Shown: positions 8,552 through 17,316 of the stretch, piece after piece
Numbering within the stretch: position 1 is the first letter of the stretch
How the letters are laid out: each line of letters opens with the position of its first letter
Origin: Bradyrhizobium sp. SSBR45G
Lineage (GTDB): Bacteria; Pseudomonadota; Alphaproteobacteria; Rhizobiales; Xanthobacteraceae
Direction of reading: 5' to 3'
DNA: 64,000 nt
Assembly: GCF_030159255.1 (NCBI RefSeq)
Contig: NZ_BSCT01000017.1
Span: forward strand, 92,820 to 156,819
Program-made: the position numbers and the translations under genes
Notes under the pieces: model-generated
The model's database searches: none
What the model was told of the DNA's origin: nothing
What the model saw: the letters and a program-made list of their open reading frames with translations, nothing else

Positions 8552-10354
8552 ATGACGGACCTCCCCATCCGGATCGGCCTCGACGGACATCCCGACGTCG
8601 CCGCGGGGGTCCGGAGGCGCGCGGGCTGGCTCGTGCGCGGACTTCTGGCGCTTGCGCTGGTCGGCGCGGCGGCCTGGCTTGGCTATGCCATCGCCTTCTC
8701 CCGCGGGCTCGACCAGCGCCATGCCGCGGCCCAGCAGCGGCTGGCGGTCGAAGCCGCGCAGCTCGACGGCTATCTCTCCCGCTTCGAATATCTGCCGTCG
8801 CTGCTGGAGACCTCGCCGGACGTCTACCGGCTGCTCGGCACGCCGGATGACCGTTCGCTGCAGCAGAGCGTCAGCCTGTATCTCAAATCGATCAATCTGC
8901 TGGCCGGCGCCGACAACCTCTATGTGCTGAACGTCGCCGGCGATGCGATTGCGGCCGCCGACTTCGATCAGCCGGGCACGCCGGTCGGCAGCAATCTCTC
9001 CTACCGGCCGTATATGCGCCAGGCGCTGGCGACCGGCCGCGGCGCCTTCTTCGGCATCGGCATCACCAGCGCGCGCGCCGGCTATTATTTGTCCTATGCG
9101 GTCAAGCGCGAGGGGCGCACGATCGGCGTCGCCGTGGTCAAGGTCAATCTCGATGCCTTCGAGCGCGAATGGCGCAACCGCGGCAGCGACATGGTTCTGG
9201 TCGACGCCCGCGGCGTGACCATTCTCGCCTCGCGCGACGAATGGCGTCTTCGTCCATTGACGTCGCTCTCGGTGGATGCGCTGGAGGAGATCGCGACCTC
9301 GAAGCCCTATGGCAGCTCGACCCTCGCGCCGCTCGGCTGGACCTTCACGGAGACCACCGATCGCGGCGGCCAGGTCGTGACCGAGCGCGGCGCGGTCTAC
9401 AGCGTCGACGAGCGTCCGCTCAACGAGCGGCAATGGCAGCTGCTGCTGCTCGACGACGAGACGCCGATCCGGCGCACGGCCCTGGTCATCGGCACGCTCT
9501 CGGGCCTCGCCAGCATCGTCGCGCTGCTCGCCTTCGGCCTGCTGGCGCAGCGACGCAACGAGATCCGCCAACGGCTCGCAAGCCAGGCCGCGCTGCAGGC
9601 CGCCAATGACCGGCTGGAGATCCGCGTGCAGGAGCGCACCGCCGAACTGCGCGCCGCGCAGGACGAGCTCGTGCATGCCGGCAAGCTCGCCGTCCTCGGC
9701 CAGATGTCGGCCGGCATGGTGCACGAGATCAACCAGCCGCTGGCGGCGCTGCAGACCGCGTCCGACAACGCCGTCCAGTTCGTCGATCGCGGCATGATCG
9801 GCGAGGCGCGGGGCAATCTCATCCGCATCGGCGAGCTGGTCCGCCGTCTCGGCCGCCTGACCGGCCAGCTGCGCGTCTTCGCCTACAAATCGAACGCGCC
9901 GCTCGATGCCGTTGCGGTCGAGCACGCGCTGGCCGAAACGCTGAAGATCCTCAGTGCGCGGGTGAAGGACGGCAGCGTCGACGTGTCGATCGATCTCGCG
10001 CCGGAGCTGCATGTCCGGGCCGATCAGACCCGGCTCGAGCAATTGCTCTGCAACATCATCGCGAACGCGCTCGACGCCGTCGAAGGCGCCGCCGACAAAT
10101 CCATCTCCATCCGCGCTGTGCGCGAGGAAGGCCAGTGCCGCATCGCCATCGGCAACAGCGGTCCCGCCATCGCCACCGACGTCCTGCAGCGGATGTTCGA
10201 GCCGTTCGTGACGACCAAGCCCGCCGGCAAGGGGCTTGGCCTCGGCCTCGTGATCGCCAACCACATCGCGCGCTCGTTCGGCGGCGAGCTGCGGGCGCGC
10301 AATCTCGAGACAGGCGGCGCCGAGTTCGTCGTGCTGCTGCCGCTGGCCGAGTGA
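8552..10354 (+). CDS. dctB: Sensor histidine kinase, DctB-like
   Basis: Membrane sensor of C4-dicarboxylates that phosphorylates DctD. From ATG 8552 it is 600 residues: a first transmembrane helix near residues 30-50, a periplasmic double-Cache type sensor of about 250 residues (YRPYMRQALATGRGAFFGIG, GYYLSYAVKR), a second helix (VIGTLSGLASIVALLAFGLL), a coiled segment, the dimerisation/H-box GMVHEINQPLAAL with His391, and ATPase boxes CNIIANALDAVEG and GKGLGLGLVI. The frame runs open upstream to 8378, but the residues before 8552 do not resemble the family. The stop lies 12 bp before dctD. Ligand assignment rests on architecture and on the nearby dctA. Confidence 0.85.
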   Translation: MTDLPIRIGLDGHPDVAAGVRRRAGWLVRGLLALALVGAAAWLGYAIAFSRGLDQRHAAAQQRLAVEAAQLDGYLSRFEYLPSLLETSPDVYRLLGTPDDRSLQQSVSLYLKSINLLAGADNLYVLNVAGDAIAAADFDQPGTPVGSNLSYRPYMRQALATGRGAFFGIGITSARAGYYLSYAVKREGRTIGVAVVKVNLDAFEREWRNRGSDMVLVDARGVTILASRDEWRLRPLTSLSVDALEEIATSKPYGSSTLAPLGWTFTETTDRGGQVVTERGAVYSVDERPLNERQWQLLLLDDETPIRRTALVIGTLSGLASIVALLAFGLLAQRRNEIRQRLASQAALQAANDRLEIRVQERTAELRAAQDELVHAGKLAVLGQMSAGMVHEINQPLAALQTASDNAVQFVDRGMIGEARGNLIRIGELVRRLGRLTGQLRVFAYKSNAPLDAVAVEHALAETLKILSARVKDGSVDVSIDLAPELHVRADQTRLEQLLCNIIANALDAVEGAADKSISIRAVREEGQCRIAIGNSGPAIATDVLQRMFEPFVTTKPAGKGLGLGLVIANHIARSFGGELRARNLETGGAEFVVLLPLAE

Positions 10355-10366
10355 CGAGGTCTTCGC

Positions 10367-11725
10367 ATGACACATGAGCAACCGATCGGCGTGATCTATG
10401 TCGAGGACGACGAGGATGTCCGCATCGGCGCCGTCCAGGCGCTGCAGCTTGCCGGCCTCGCGGTCACGCCGTTCGGCTCGGTCGAAGCCGCAGGCGGAAT
10501 CGTCCGCGCCGGCATGCCGTTCGTGGTGGTCTCCGACGTGCGCCTGCGCGGCAAGAGCGGCACCGAATGGCTGTCCGAGCTGCACCGGCTCGATCCCGAC
10601 CTGCCGGTCATCCTGGTCACCGGCCACGGCGACATCTCGATGGCCGTCGAAGCGATGCGCAACGGCGCCTATGACTTCATCGAGAAGCCGTGCTCGTCGG
10701 AGCAACTCGTCTCCGTGGTGCGCCGGGCGCTCGACAAGCGGCGCCTGACGCTGGAAGTGCTCACGCTGCGCTCTGCGCTGGCCGACCGCCAGGGCATCGA
10801 GGCGAGCCTGCTCGGCCGCTCGCCGCAGATCCAGGAGGTCCGCCGGCTCGTCGCCAATCTCGCCTCGACCAATGTCGACGTGACGATCTACGGCGAGACC
10901 GGCACCGGCAAGGACGTCGTCGCCCGCTGCCTGCACGCTCACAGCGTCCGGCGCGGCGGCAACTACGTCGCGGTGAATTGCGGCGGCCTGCCGGAATCGC
11001 TGGTCGAGAGCGAATTGTTCGGCCACGAGGCCGGCGCCTTCACCGGCGCCACCAAACAGCGCATCGGCAAGATCGAATATGCCCATGGCGGCACCTTGTT
11101 CCTCGACGAGATCGAGAGCATGCCGCTCAGCGTGCAGGTGAAGCTGCTGCGGGCGCTGCAGGATCGCTTGATCGAGCGCGTCGGCTCCAACAAGCCGGTC
11201 GCGGTGGACTGCCGCGTCGTCGCCGCCAGCAAGGCGAATCTCTATGAGCTCAGCGAACGCAAGCAGTTCCGCGCCGATCTCTATTATCGCCTCGGCGTGG
11301 CCTTCATCGAGCTGCCGCCCTTGCGCGAGCGACGCGAGGACATCCCGATCCTGTTCGAGCACTTCACGCTGGAGGCCGCCAAACGCTTCGAGCGTGACGC
11401 GCCGATCGTGGACGAGCAGACCATGTCGCTGCTGCTGAGCTATGCCTGGCCCGGCAATGTGCGCGAGCTGCGCAACGTCGCCGACCGCTTCGTGCTCGGC
11501 GTGCTCGACCGCAAGGTCCTGGATCGGTCCGGGGCTGCAGCCTCGGAGCTGTCGCTGCCGCGGCAATTGGAAAACATCGAGCGCTCGATCATCGAGGATG
11601 CGCTGCGCCGCAAGCTCGGCGACGTCCAGGCCACCGCGGCCCTCCTGAGCATCCCGAAGCAGACGCTGTACGACAAGATCAAGCGGCTCGCCGTGAAGGT
11701 CGACAGCGTCAAGGAGAAGCATTGA
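10367..11725 (+). CDS. dctD: Sigma-54-dependent response regulator, DctD-like
   Basis: NtrC-family activator of sigma-54 promoters. Domains in the 452-residue protein: receiver with acidic pocket EDDED and phospho-acceptor Asp57 (VSDVRLRGKSG); AAA+ domain with Walker A GETGTGKD (residues 176-183), sigma-54 contact loop GAFTGA (223-228) and Walker B GGTLFLDEIES; C-terminal Fis-type helix-turn-helix (ATAALLSIPKQTLYDKIKRL). It is co-transcribed with dctB. The expected target is dctA, but I see no convincing -24/-12 element in the short lpdA-dctA gap. Confidence 0.9.
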   Translation: MTHEQPIGVIYVEDDEDVRIGAVQALQLAGLAVTPFGSVEAAGGIVRAGMPFVVVSDVRLRGKSGTEWLSELHRLDPDLPVILVTGHGDISMAVEAMRNGAYDFIEKPCSSEQLVSVVRRALDKRRLTLEVLTLRSALADRQGIEASLLGRSPQIQEVRRLVANLASTNVDVTIYGETGTGKDVVARCLHAHSVRRGGNYVAVNCGGLPESLVESELFGHEAGAFTGATKQRIGKIEYAHGGTLFLDEIESMPLSVQVKLLRALQDRLIERVGSNKPVAVDCRVVAASKANLYELSERKQFRADLYYRLGVAFIELPPLRERREDIPILFEHFTLEAAKRFERDAPIVDEQTMSLLLSYAWPGNVRELRNVADRFVLGVLDRKVLDRSGAAASELSLPRQLENIERSIIEDALRRKLGDVQATAALLSIPKQTLYDKIKRLAVKVDSVKEKH

Positions 11726-11787
11726 TGGAGCCGGCTCGCGTTGCACCTCGCGAGGAACGAACGCTGCGGCGGCGCCGTTGAAGGCCC

Positions 11788-12024
11788 ATGACAGGCAGAG
11801 ACACCCGCGACCTGCGCTCCGGCGCCTATGACCCCGTCAGCAAGGCCGGCTTGCCGCAGCCGCATCAGGTCAAGGACGAGACGACGCCGCGCCAGCGCGA
11901 GCAGTGGGGCGCCGATTTGCGCGCCGAGCCGCTGCCGGGCACCGAGCCGGTTCTGCCGGAAGGGCTCACGCGTGAGCGTCGCGCGCCGCTCAATCCCCGC
12001 ACTGGCCGCCGCGACACGGTGTGA
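11788..12024 (+). CDS. Small hydrophilic protein of unknown function
   Basis: A 78-residue, highly charged and proline-rich reading frame with an ATG start and strong GC third-position bias. It lies 62 bp after dctD and points toward the RidA gene on the other strand. It has no membrane segment, signal peptide or recognisable motif; the sequence looks intrinsically disordered (many Arg, Glu, Pro, Gly). I do not recognise a family. It may be a genuine small protein or a chance frame; no strong ribosome site is visible. Confidence 0.5.
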   Translation: MTGRDTRDLRSGAYDPVSKAGLPQPHQVKDETTPRQREQWGADLRAEPLPGTEPVLPEGLTRERRAPLNPRTGRRDTV

Positions 12025-12047
12025 GGTGCCGCGGCTGCCTCATCGGC

Positions 12048-12398
12048 TTACTTGGCCGCGATCACCATGATCTCGACCGTGTATTGCGGCGCCGCAAGCC
12101 CGGCTTCGACGGTGGCGCGGGCGGGCGTGTTGCCGGCCGACACCCAGCCGTCCCACACCGCGTTCATCTCGCCGAAGGTCTTGATGTCGGTGAGATAGAT
12201 CGTCGCGGACAAGAGCTTCGACTTGTCGGTGCCGGCCTTGGCGAGGTGACCGTCGATGATCGAAAGAATTTCCTCGGTCTGCTTGGTCACGCTCTCGCCG
12301 GCGGTCTTCTGCGCCACCACGCCCGCGAGATAGACGGTATTGCCGTGCACGACGACCTGGCTCATGCGCGGGCCGACTTCGAAACGCTGGATGGACAT
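12048..12398 (-). CDS. RidA/YjgF family enamine/imine deaminase
   Basis: A 116-residue Rid-superfamily protein that would hydrolyse reactive enamine/imine intermediates released by PLP enzymes or amine oxidations. It keeps the canonical arginine of the RidA active site within TPARATVEAGLAAPQYTVEI, so it is probably catalytically active. The start is ATG at 12398 with a GAGGAG-type ribosome site (the plus strand shows CTCCTC just upstream). The adjacent plus-strand operon carries a NicX-like dioxygenase, so a link to nitrogen-ring catabolism is possible but unproven. Confidence 0.88.
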   Translation of the reverse strand: MSIQRFEVGPRMSQVVVHGNTVYLAGVVAQKTAGESVTKQTEEILSIIDGHLAKAGTDKSKLLSATIYLTDIKTFGEMNAVWDGWVSAGNTPARATVEAGLAAPQYTVEIMVIAAK

Positions 12399-12544
12399 CG
12401 ACAGAACTCCTCAAAAGGTCAAATGGGGCCTCTCCCTAGCGCGTGCGGCGCGGCGGCGCCAGTCGGCTGAGACAGGGCAGAGGCTGCAAATGAGCCGTTG
12501 TCCAGCGTGGATATTTGCAGCTTGGCAGCAGCGTGCCCTCCACC

Positions 12545-12657
12545 GTCCTTCGAGACGCCCGCCTGCGGCGGGCTCCTCAGGACGAGGTCCGATTTCGCGG
12601 TGACACTCACCCCTCATGGTGAGGAGCGCCGCTGGCGGCGCGTCTCGAACCATGAGG
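12545..12657. repeat. Dispersed palindromic repeats in the 483-bp gap before the ABC operon
   Basis: Two adjacent imperfect hairpins: one around GCCCGCCTGCGGCGGGC with CTTCGAGACG and CTCCTCAGGACGAGG arms, and one with CCTCATGGTGAGGAGCGCC pairing to GGCGCGTCTCGAACCATGAGG-type sequence. This is the style of intergenic repeats common in bradyrhizobia. The rest of the gap 12399-12881 shows no supported gene; its last 60 bases are AT-richer and probably hold the promoter of the downstream operon. Confidence 0.6.
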
Positions 12658-12840
12658 CCAGGGTTCACCGGAGGACGCGACCTTGCGTTGAGGCAGCCCA
12701 CGAGACACACGGCCAGCGGCATTTCCGGATCGCGCCGCCTCGCCGCGCTGCGAAGCGCGCCTTGCCCATGGCTGAGGCAAGGGTGGGGCGTTTTCCGCGC
12801 TTGCACGGTTATTTGAGACATGAAACATTCTCCGCCAAGG

Positions 12841-12862
12841 TCCTGTTTTAAATTCCTGTTTT
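12841..12862 (+). promoter_or_regulatory. Direct repeat TCCTGTTTT upstream of ABC operon
   Basis: TCCTGTTTT occurs at 12841-12849 and again at 12854-12862 (13-bp period) in an AT-rich patch, 20 bp before the start codon of the solute-binding protein. It could be a regulator site or part of the 5' leader. No cognate regulator is encoded next to it. Confidence 0.3.
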
Positions 12863-12881
12863 GACGAGGCGGAGGGGCACG

Positions 12882-13859
12882 ATGCGGACGAAATTGATGC
12901 TGGCGGCATGGGCTGCGATCGCGTTGGGGTCGAGCGCAGCGCCGGCGCTGGCGCAGCAGACCATCCGCGTCGGCTGGACCATTCCGGCTGAAGAATCCAA
13001 ATACTGGATGATGAAGCGGCCGACCGAGTTTCCGGATCTCGGCAAGACCTACAACATTGAGTGGACCCAGTTCCAGGGCACGGCACCGATGACCCAGGCG
13101 CTGGCCGCCGGCGCGCTCGATTGCGCGACGCAGGCGCCGCTGTCGCTGTCGAACGGCGTCGTCGGCGGCGGGCTCAAGGCCTATATCGTCGCCCAGCACG
13201 TCTATGAGAAGCCGGGCGGGTTCTCGGTCTATTGGGCGGTCAAGGACGATTCGCCAATCAAGACCATCGCGGACCTCAAGGGCAAGACGGTCGGCATCTC
13301 CGTGATCGGCGGCGGCACCCAGGGGCCGTTCAACATGCTCTTGAAGCAGGCCGGGCTCGATCCCGCCAAGGACATCAAGCTGGTCGAGGTCGGCTTCGCG
13401 GTGTCGGAGGATGCGCTGCGCCAGGGCCGCGTCGACGCCGTCAACATGAACCAGCCGTTCGCCGCGCGCGCCGAGGCCAAGGGCGGCACCCGCAAGCTGT
13501 TCCAGCTGTCCGAGGCGATGCCGAACATCGTCCACATCCTCGAGGCCTGCCGCGCCGACTTCGTCGACAAGAATCCGGAACTGGTGAAGGCCTATGTCCG
13601 CGACATCACCGCCGGCATGAAGAAGGCGCTGGCGAACCGAGACGAGACGCTGAAGGTCGTCTCGGAGGTGATGAAGGCGCCGGTTGCCGTCATCGACACC
13701 TATCTGTTGAAGGACAATGATTTCGGCCGCGATCCGGTCGCAGCACCCAACTTCCCGGCGATCCAGAAGATGCTCGACATCTACGCCGAGACCGGCATGC
13801 TGCCGAAGCTCGACGTCGCCCAGTTCAAGCATCCCACGATCGTCGCGCCGATCCAATAA
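12882..13859 (+). CDS. Periplasmic solute-binding protein of a NitT/TauT-type ABC importer
   Basis: A 325-residue exported protein with a clear signal peptide (cleavage expected after ALA at residue 24) followed by a mature NMT1/SsuA-like fold (TIRVGWTIPAEESKYWMM, DCATQAPLSLSNG, ADLKGKTVGIS, GRVDAVNMNQPF). Family members bind taurine, sulfonates, nitrate, pyrimidine precursors or aromatic acids. GGAGGGG at 12871 fixes ATG 12882; the TTG at 12861 is unlikely. It heads an operon with an IlvD-like dehydratase, ATPase, two permeases and a NicX-like dioxygenase, so the ligand is probably the substrate of those enzymes. Confidence 0.88.
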   Translation: MRTKLMLAAWAAIALGSSAAPALAQQTIRVGWTIPAEESKYWMMKRPTEFPDLGKTYNIEWTQFQGTAPMTQALAAGALDCATQAPLSLSNGVVGGGLKAYIVAQHVYEKPGGFSVYWAVKDDSPIKTIADLKGKTVGISVIGGGTQGPFNMLLKQAGLDPAKDIKLVEVGFAVSEDALRQGRVDAVNMNQPFAARAEAKGGTRKLFQLSEAMPNIVHILEACRADFVDKNPELVKAYVRDITAGMKKALANRDETLKVVSEVMKAPVAVIDTYLLKDNDFGRDPVAAPNFPAIQKMLDIYAETGMLPKLDVAQFKHPTIVAPIQ

Positions 13860-13885
13860 GCGCCTTCGCGCGGAGTTCATTGTCG

Positions 13886-15592
13886 ATGAGGAAGCTGCGC
13901 TCGCGCGTGACGGTGGATGGGCTCGATCGCGCCCCCCACCGCGCCTTCATGCGTGCGATGGGACTGGATGATTCCGACATCGCCAAGCCGATGGTCGGTG
14001 TCGTCAGCCAGAAGGGCGAGCAGACGCCCTGCAACATGACGCACGACTTCCAGGTCGACGCCGCCAAGACGGGGATCTCCGAAGCCGGCGGCACGCCGCG
14101 CGAATTCGCCACCATCTCCGTCTCCGACGGCATCAGCATGAACCATGAGGGAATGAAGTTCTCTCTGTTCTCGCGCGAACTGATCGCCGATTCCATCGAG
14201 GCCGTCGTCCACGGCCTTGCCTATGACGCGCTGATCGGCTTCGCCGGCTGCGACAAGACCTTGCCCGGCGTGATGATGGGCATGGTCCGCTGCAACGTGC
14301 CGTCGATCTTCATCTATGGCGGCAGCGCGCTGCCCGGCAGGTATCAGGGCAAGACGCTGACGGTGCTCGACTCGTATGAAGCCGTCGGCAGCTACATGAC
14401 CGGCGAGATCGACGAGCAGACCTTGCGCGGCATCGAGCTGTCCTGCCTGCCGACGATCGGCGCCTGCGCCGGACAGTTCACCGCCAACACGATAGGCATG
14501 CTGTCGGAAGCGATGGGCCTGTCGATGCCCAACGTCTCGATGATTCCCGGCGTCTATGCCGAGCGCGCCCATGTCGCGCGTCAGGCCGGACGGCTGATCA
14601 TGCAGATGCTCGCGAACGGCGGCCCGCTGCCGCGCGACATCGTCACGCGCAAATCCCTGGAGAACGGTGCCGCCATTGTCGCGGCCACCGGCGGCTCGAC
14701 CAACGCCGCGCTGCATCTGCCGGCGATCGCCAACGAGGCCGGCATCCGTTTCACGCTCGACGATGTCGGCGAGGTGTTTGCGCGCACGCCGCTGATCGGC
14801 AATCTCAGGCCGGGCGGCAAATACACCGCCAAGGATGTCTACGACATTGGCGGCGCGGCCGTCGTCATCCGCGCGCTGATCGAGAGCGGGCATATCGACG
14901 GCTCCTGCATCACCGTCACCGGGCGCACGCTGGCCGAGGACTATGGCTCGGCCAATCCACCCGACGGCGAGATCGTCTTCAGCCCCGCCGAGCCGATGAT
15001 GGCCGATGGGGGCGTGGCGGTGCTCAAGGGCAATCTCGCCCCCGATGGCGCGGTCATCAAGGTCGCCGGCCTCAAGAGCCTGGTGTTCGAGGGCCGGGCA
15101 CGGGTGTTCGAGGATGAGGAAGCCTGCGTCGCTGCGGTCCGCGCGCGCAACTATCAGGCCGGCGAGGTGCTGATCATCCGCAACGAAGGGCCCGTGGGCG
15201 GTCCCGGCATGCCCGAGATGCTCGGCGTGACCGCGCTGATCTATGGCCAGGGCATGGGCGAGAAGGTCGCGCTGATCACCGATGGCCGCTTCTCCGGCGC
15301 CACCCGCGGCATGTGCATCGGCTATGTCTCACCGGAGGCGTTCGTGGGCGGTCCGCTGGCGCTGCTGCGCGACGGCGACCCGATCCGCATCGATGGCAAG
15401 GCGCGCACGCTCGACGTGCTGCTCGACGAGTCCGAGCTCGCGGGGCGCCGTGCCGCCTGGTCGCCGCGGCCGCCGCGGCATCGCGCGGGCGCGCTCGCGA
15501 AATACGCGAGGCTCGTCGGTCAGGCACCGCTCGGCGCGGTCACCCACGAGGGGCCGGCCGAATGGCCCTGGTTCGATCAGGAGCAGGAATGA
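13886..15592 (+). CDS. IlvD/Edd-family dehydratase
   Basis: A 568-residue iron-sulfur dehydratase. The three cysteines that define [2Fe-2S] dihydroxyacid dehydratases are all present: Cys49 (EQTPCNMTHD), Cys122 (GFAGCDKTLPG) and Cys194 (GACAGQFTANT), and the C-terminal half has the GEVLIIRNEGPVGGPGMPEM signature. It could be a dihydroxy-acid dehydratase (branched-chain amino acid synthesis) or a sugar-acid/other hydroxy-acid dehydratase. Its placement between the solute-binding protein and the ATPase of an ABC importer, with a ring-cleavage dioxygenase downstream, argues for a catabolic role. ATG 13886 has GGAG ten bases upstream; the in-frame TTG 13880 is less likely. Confidence 0.85.
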   Translation: MRKLRSRVTVDGLDRAPHRAFMRAMGLDDSDIAKPMVGVVSQKGEQTPCNMTHDFQVDAAKTGISEAGGTPREFATISVSDGISMNHEGMKFSLFSRELIADSIEAVVHGLAYDALIGFAGCDKTLPGVMMGMVRCNVPSIFIYGGSALPGRYQGKTLTVLDSYEAVGSYMTGEIDEQTLRGIELSCLPTIGACAGQFTANTIGMLSEAMGLSMPNVSMIPGVYAERAHVARQAGRLIMQMLANGGPLPRDIVTRKSLENGAAIVAATGGSTNAALHLPAIANEAGIRFTLDDVGEVFARTPLIGNLRPGGKYTAKDVYDIGGAAVVIRALIESGHIDGSCITVTGRTLAEDYGSANPPDGEIVFSPAEPMMADGGVAVLKGNLAPDGAVIKVAGLKSLVFEGRARVFEDEEACVAAVRARNYQAGEVLIIRNEGPVGGPGMPEMLGVTALIYGQGMGEKVALITDGRFSGATRGMCIGYVSPEAFVGGPLALLRDGDPIRIDGKARTLDVLLDESELAGRRAAWSPRPPRHRAGALAKYARLVGQAPLGAVTHEGPAEWPWFDQEQE

Positions 15593-15697
15593 GCAGCGAG
15601 GGGCGACGATTGGCAGGCTTCTTGCTAATCTGCGGTCGTTCATCCTGCTGTCCCGACGGAGCGTCTCGAGCGTGCTGCATCTGAAAGAGAAGTCGAC

Positions 15698-16543
15698 ATG
15701 GGCGTGACCCCGATCCGGCCTGGCCAACTCGCGGGCGTTCCGCTCGGCCGCCGTCCGGCTGAGCCGATCATCGAGATCGATCACGTCTCGCAGGTGTTCA
15801 AGACCTCGTCGCGTCGTGACCATACTGCGCTGTCGGACATTTCGCTGTCGGTCGAGGAGGGCGCTTTCGTCTCCATCCTCGGTCCGTCCGGCTGCGGCAA
15901 GTCCACCTTGCTCTACATCGTCGGCGGCTTCGTCAGTCCGACCGGCGGCACGGCAAAGATGAAGGGCAAGCCGATCACCGGGCCCGGGACCGACCGCGGC
16001 CCGGTGTTCCAGGAGTTCGCGCTGTTTCCCTGGAAGAGCGTGCTCGGCAACGTCATGTACGGCCCGCTGCAGCAGGGCATCAAGCCTTCGAAAGCCGAGG
16101 CCCGCGCCCGGGCGCTGATCGCCATGGTCGGCCTGACCGGATTCGAAAAATTCTATCCGAAGGAGCTGTCCGGCGGCATGAAGCAGCGAGTCGCGCTGGC
16201 GCGCACGCTGGCCTATGGCCCCGAGGTGCTGCTGATGGACGAGCCGTTCGGTGCGCTCGATGCGCATACGCGCACGCGGCTGCAGAACGATCTGCTCGAG
16301 ATCTGGGAGCGCGACCGCAAGACCGTGCTGTTCGTGACGCACTCCGTCGAGGAGGCCGTGTTTCTGTCGGACAAGGTGGTGATGATGTCGCGCTCGCCGG
16401 GCCGCATCCGCGAGGTCATCGACATCGACCTGCCGCGGCCGCGCCGCCGCGAGGAGCTGCTGCTCGATCCGCGCTACCAGAAATACATCGTCGAGATCGA
16501 GCGCATGTTCGATGCCTCCGGCGACAACGAGCTGCCGTCATGA
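15698..16543 (+). CDS. ABC transporter ATP-binding protein, NitT/TauT family
   Basis: Energises the importer encoded around it. The 281-residue protein has Walker A GPSGCGKSTLL, Q-loop QEFALFPWKSV, signature LSGGMKQRVALAR, Walker B VLLMDEPFGALD and the H-loop VTHSVEEAV, all in the expected order. The TauB/SsuB-like spacing and a 4-bp ATGA overlap with the first permease fit the family. The gap after the dehydratase (about 105 bp) holds no gene. Confidence 0.93.
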   Translation: MGVTPIRPGQLAGVPLGRRPAEPIIEIDHVSQVFKTSSRRDHTALSDISLSVEEGAFVSILGPSGCGKSTLLYIVGGFVSPTGGTAKMKGKPITGPGTDRGPVFQEFALFPWKSVLGNVMYGPLQQGIKPSKAEARARALIAMVGLTGFEKFYPKELSGGMKQRVALARTLAYGPEVLLMDEPFGALDAHTRTRLQNDLLEIWERDRKTVLFVTHSVEEAVFLSDKVVMMSRSPGRIREVIDIDLPRPRRREELLLDPRYQKYIVEIERMFDASGDNELPS

Positions 16544-17316
16544 ACGCGCTCCTGAAGCCGCTCGCGCCGGTGCTGGCCTGCTGCGGCCTGCTCGCGGCCT
16601 GGCAGCTCGCCTCGCTCGGGCTGAAGAACGACAGCTTCCCGACCGCGCTGGACTCGCTGCGCGCGATCCCGCCGATCCTCACCGACAAGGAATCGCTGAT
16701 CAACATCCTGGCGTCGCTGCGGCGGATGGCGATCGGCTTCGCGCTGGCGCTGTCGTTCGCGATTCCCCTGGGGCTCTTGATGGGGCGCAGCCGGTCGATG
16801 GCGGCCTTCTTCAATCCATTGCTGATGCTGATCTACCCGGTGCCGAAGGCGGCGTTGATGCCGATCATCATGCTCTGGCTCGGCGTCGGCGACATCTCCA
16901 AGACGCTGGTGATCTTCCTCGGCGTCAGCCTGCCCGTGATCTATCACAGCTTCGAGGGCGCCAAGGCGGTCGAGGAGAAGATGCTGTGGTCCGGTGCGGC
17001 GATGGGGCTTTCTCCCGGTGAGCGTCTGCTGCGCATCGTCCTGCCCGCGGCATTGCCGGAAATCCTGACCGGCTGCCGCACTGGAATCGTGCTGGCGCTG
17101 ATCACGATGGTGACCAGCGAGATGATCGCGCGGCAGTCCGGCGCCGGCAACATCCTGTTCAACGCGCTCGACATGGGCCAGTACGACACGGTGTTCGCGA
17201 TGATCATCATCATCGGTGCGATGGGCATCTGCCTCGATGCAGCCTTCGAGGTCATCAGGCGCTGGCTGGTGCGCTGGTCCGAGCCGCAGTTCGACATGCC
17301 CCTGAGCTTCTCATGA
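16540..17316 (+). CDS. ABC transporter permease 1, NitT/TauT family
   Basis: A 258-residue inner-membrane protein with about six hydrophobic helices and the cytoplasmic EAA-type coupling loop (GAAMGLSPGERLLRIVLPAALP) that contacts the ATPase. Start and stop overlap the neighbouring genes by 4 bp (ATGA), so translation is coupled. Confidence 0.92.
   Translation: MNALLKPLAPVLACCGLLAAWQLASLGLKNDSFPTALDSLRAIPPILTDKESLINILASLRRMAIGFALALSFAIPLGLLMGRSRSMAAFFNPLLMLIYPVPKAALMPIIMLWLGVGDISKTLVIFLGVSLPVIYHSFEGAKAVEEKMLWSGAAMGLSPGERLLRIVLPAALPEILTGCRTGIVLALITMVTSEMIARQSGAGNILFNALDMGQYDTVFAMIIIIGAMGICLDAAFEVIRRWLVRWSEPQFDMPLSFS

Noticed and set aside
8528..11746. Open minus-strand frame of more than 1000 codons antisense to the dctB/dctD genes
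   Set aside because: High GC at third positions removes stop codons on the opposite strand; the product is low-complexity and rich in Arg, Asp, His and Gln, while the plus-strand genes have full domain matches.
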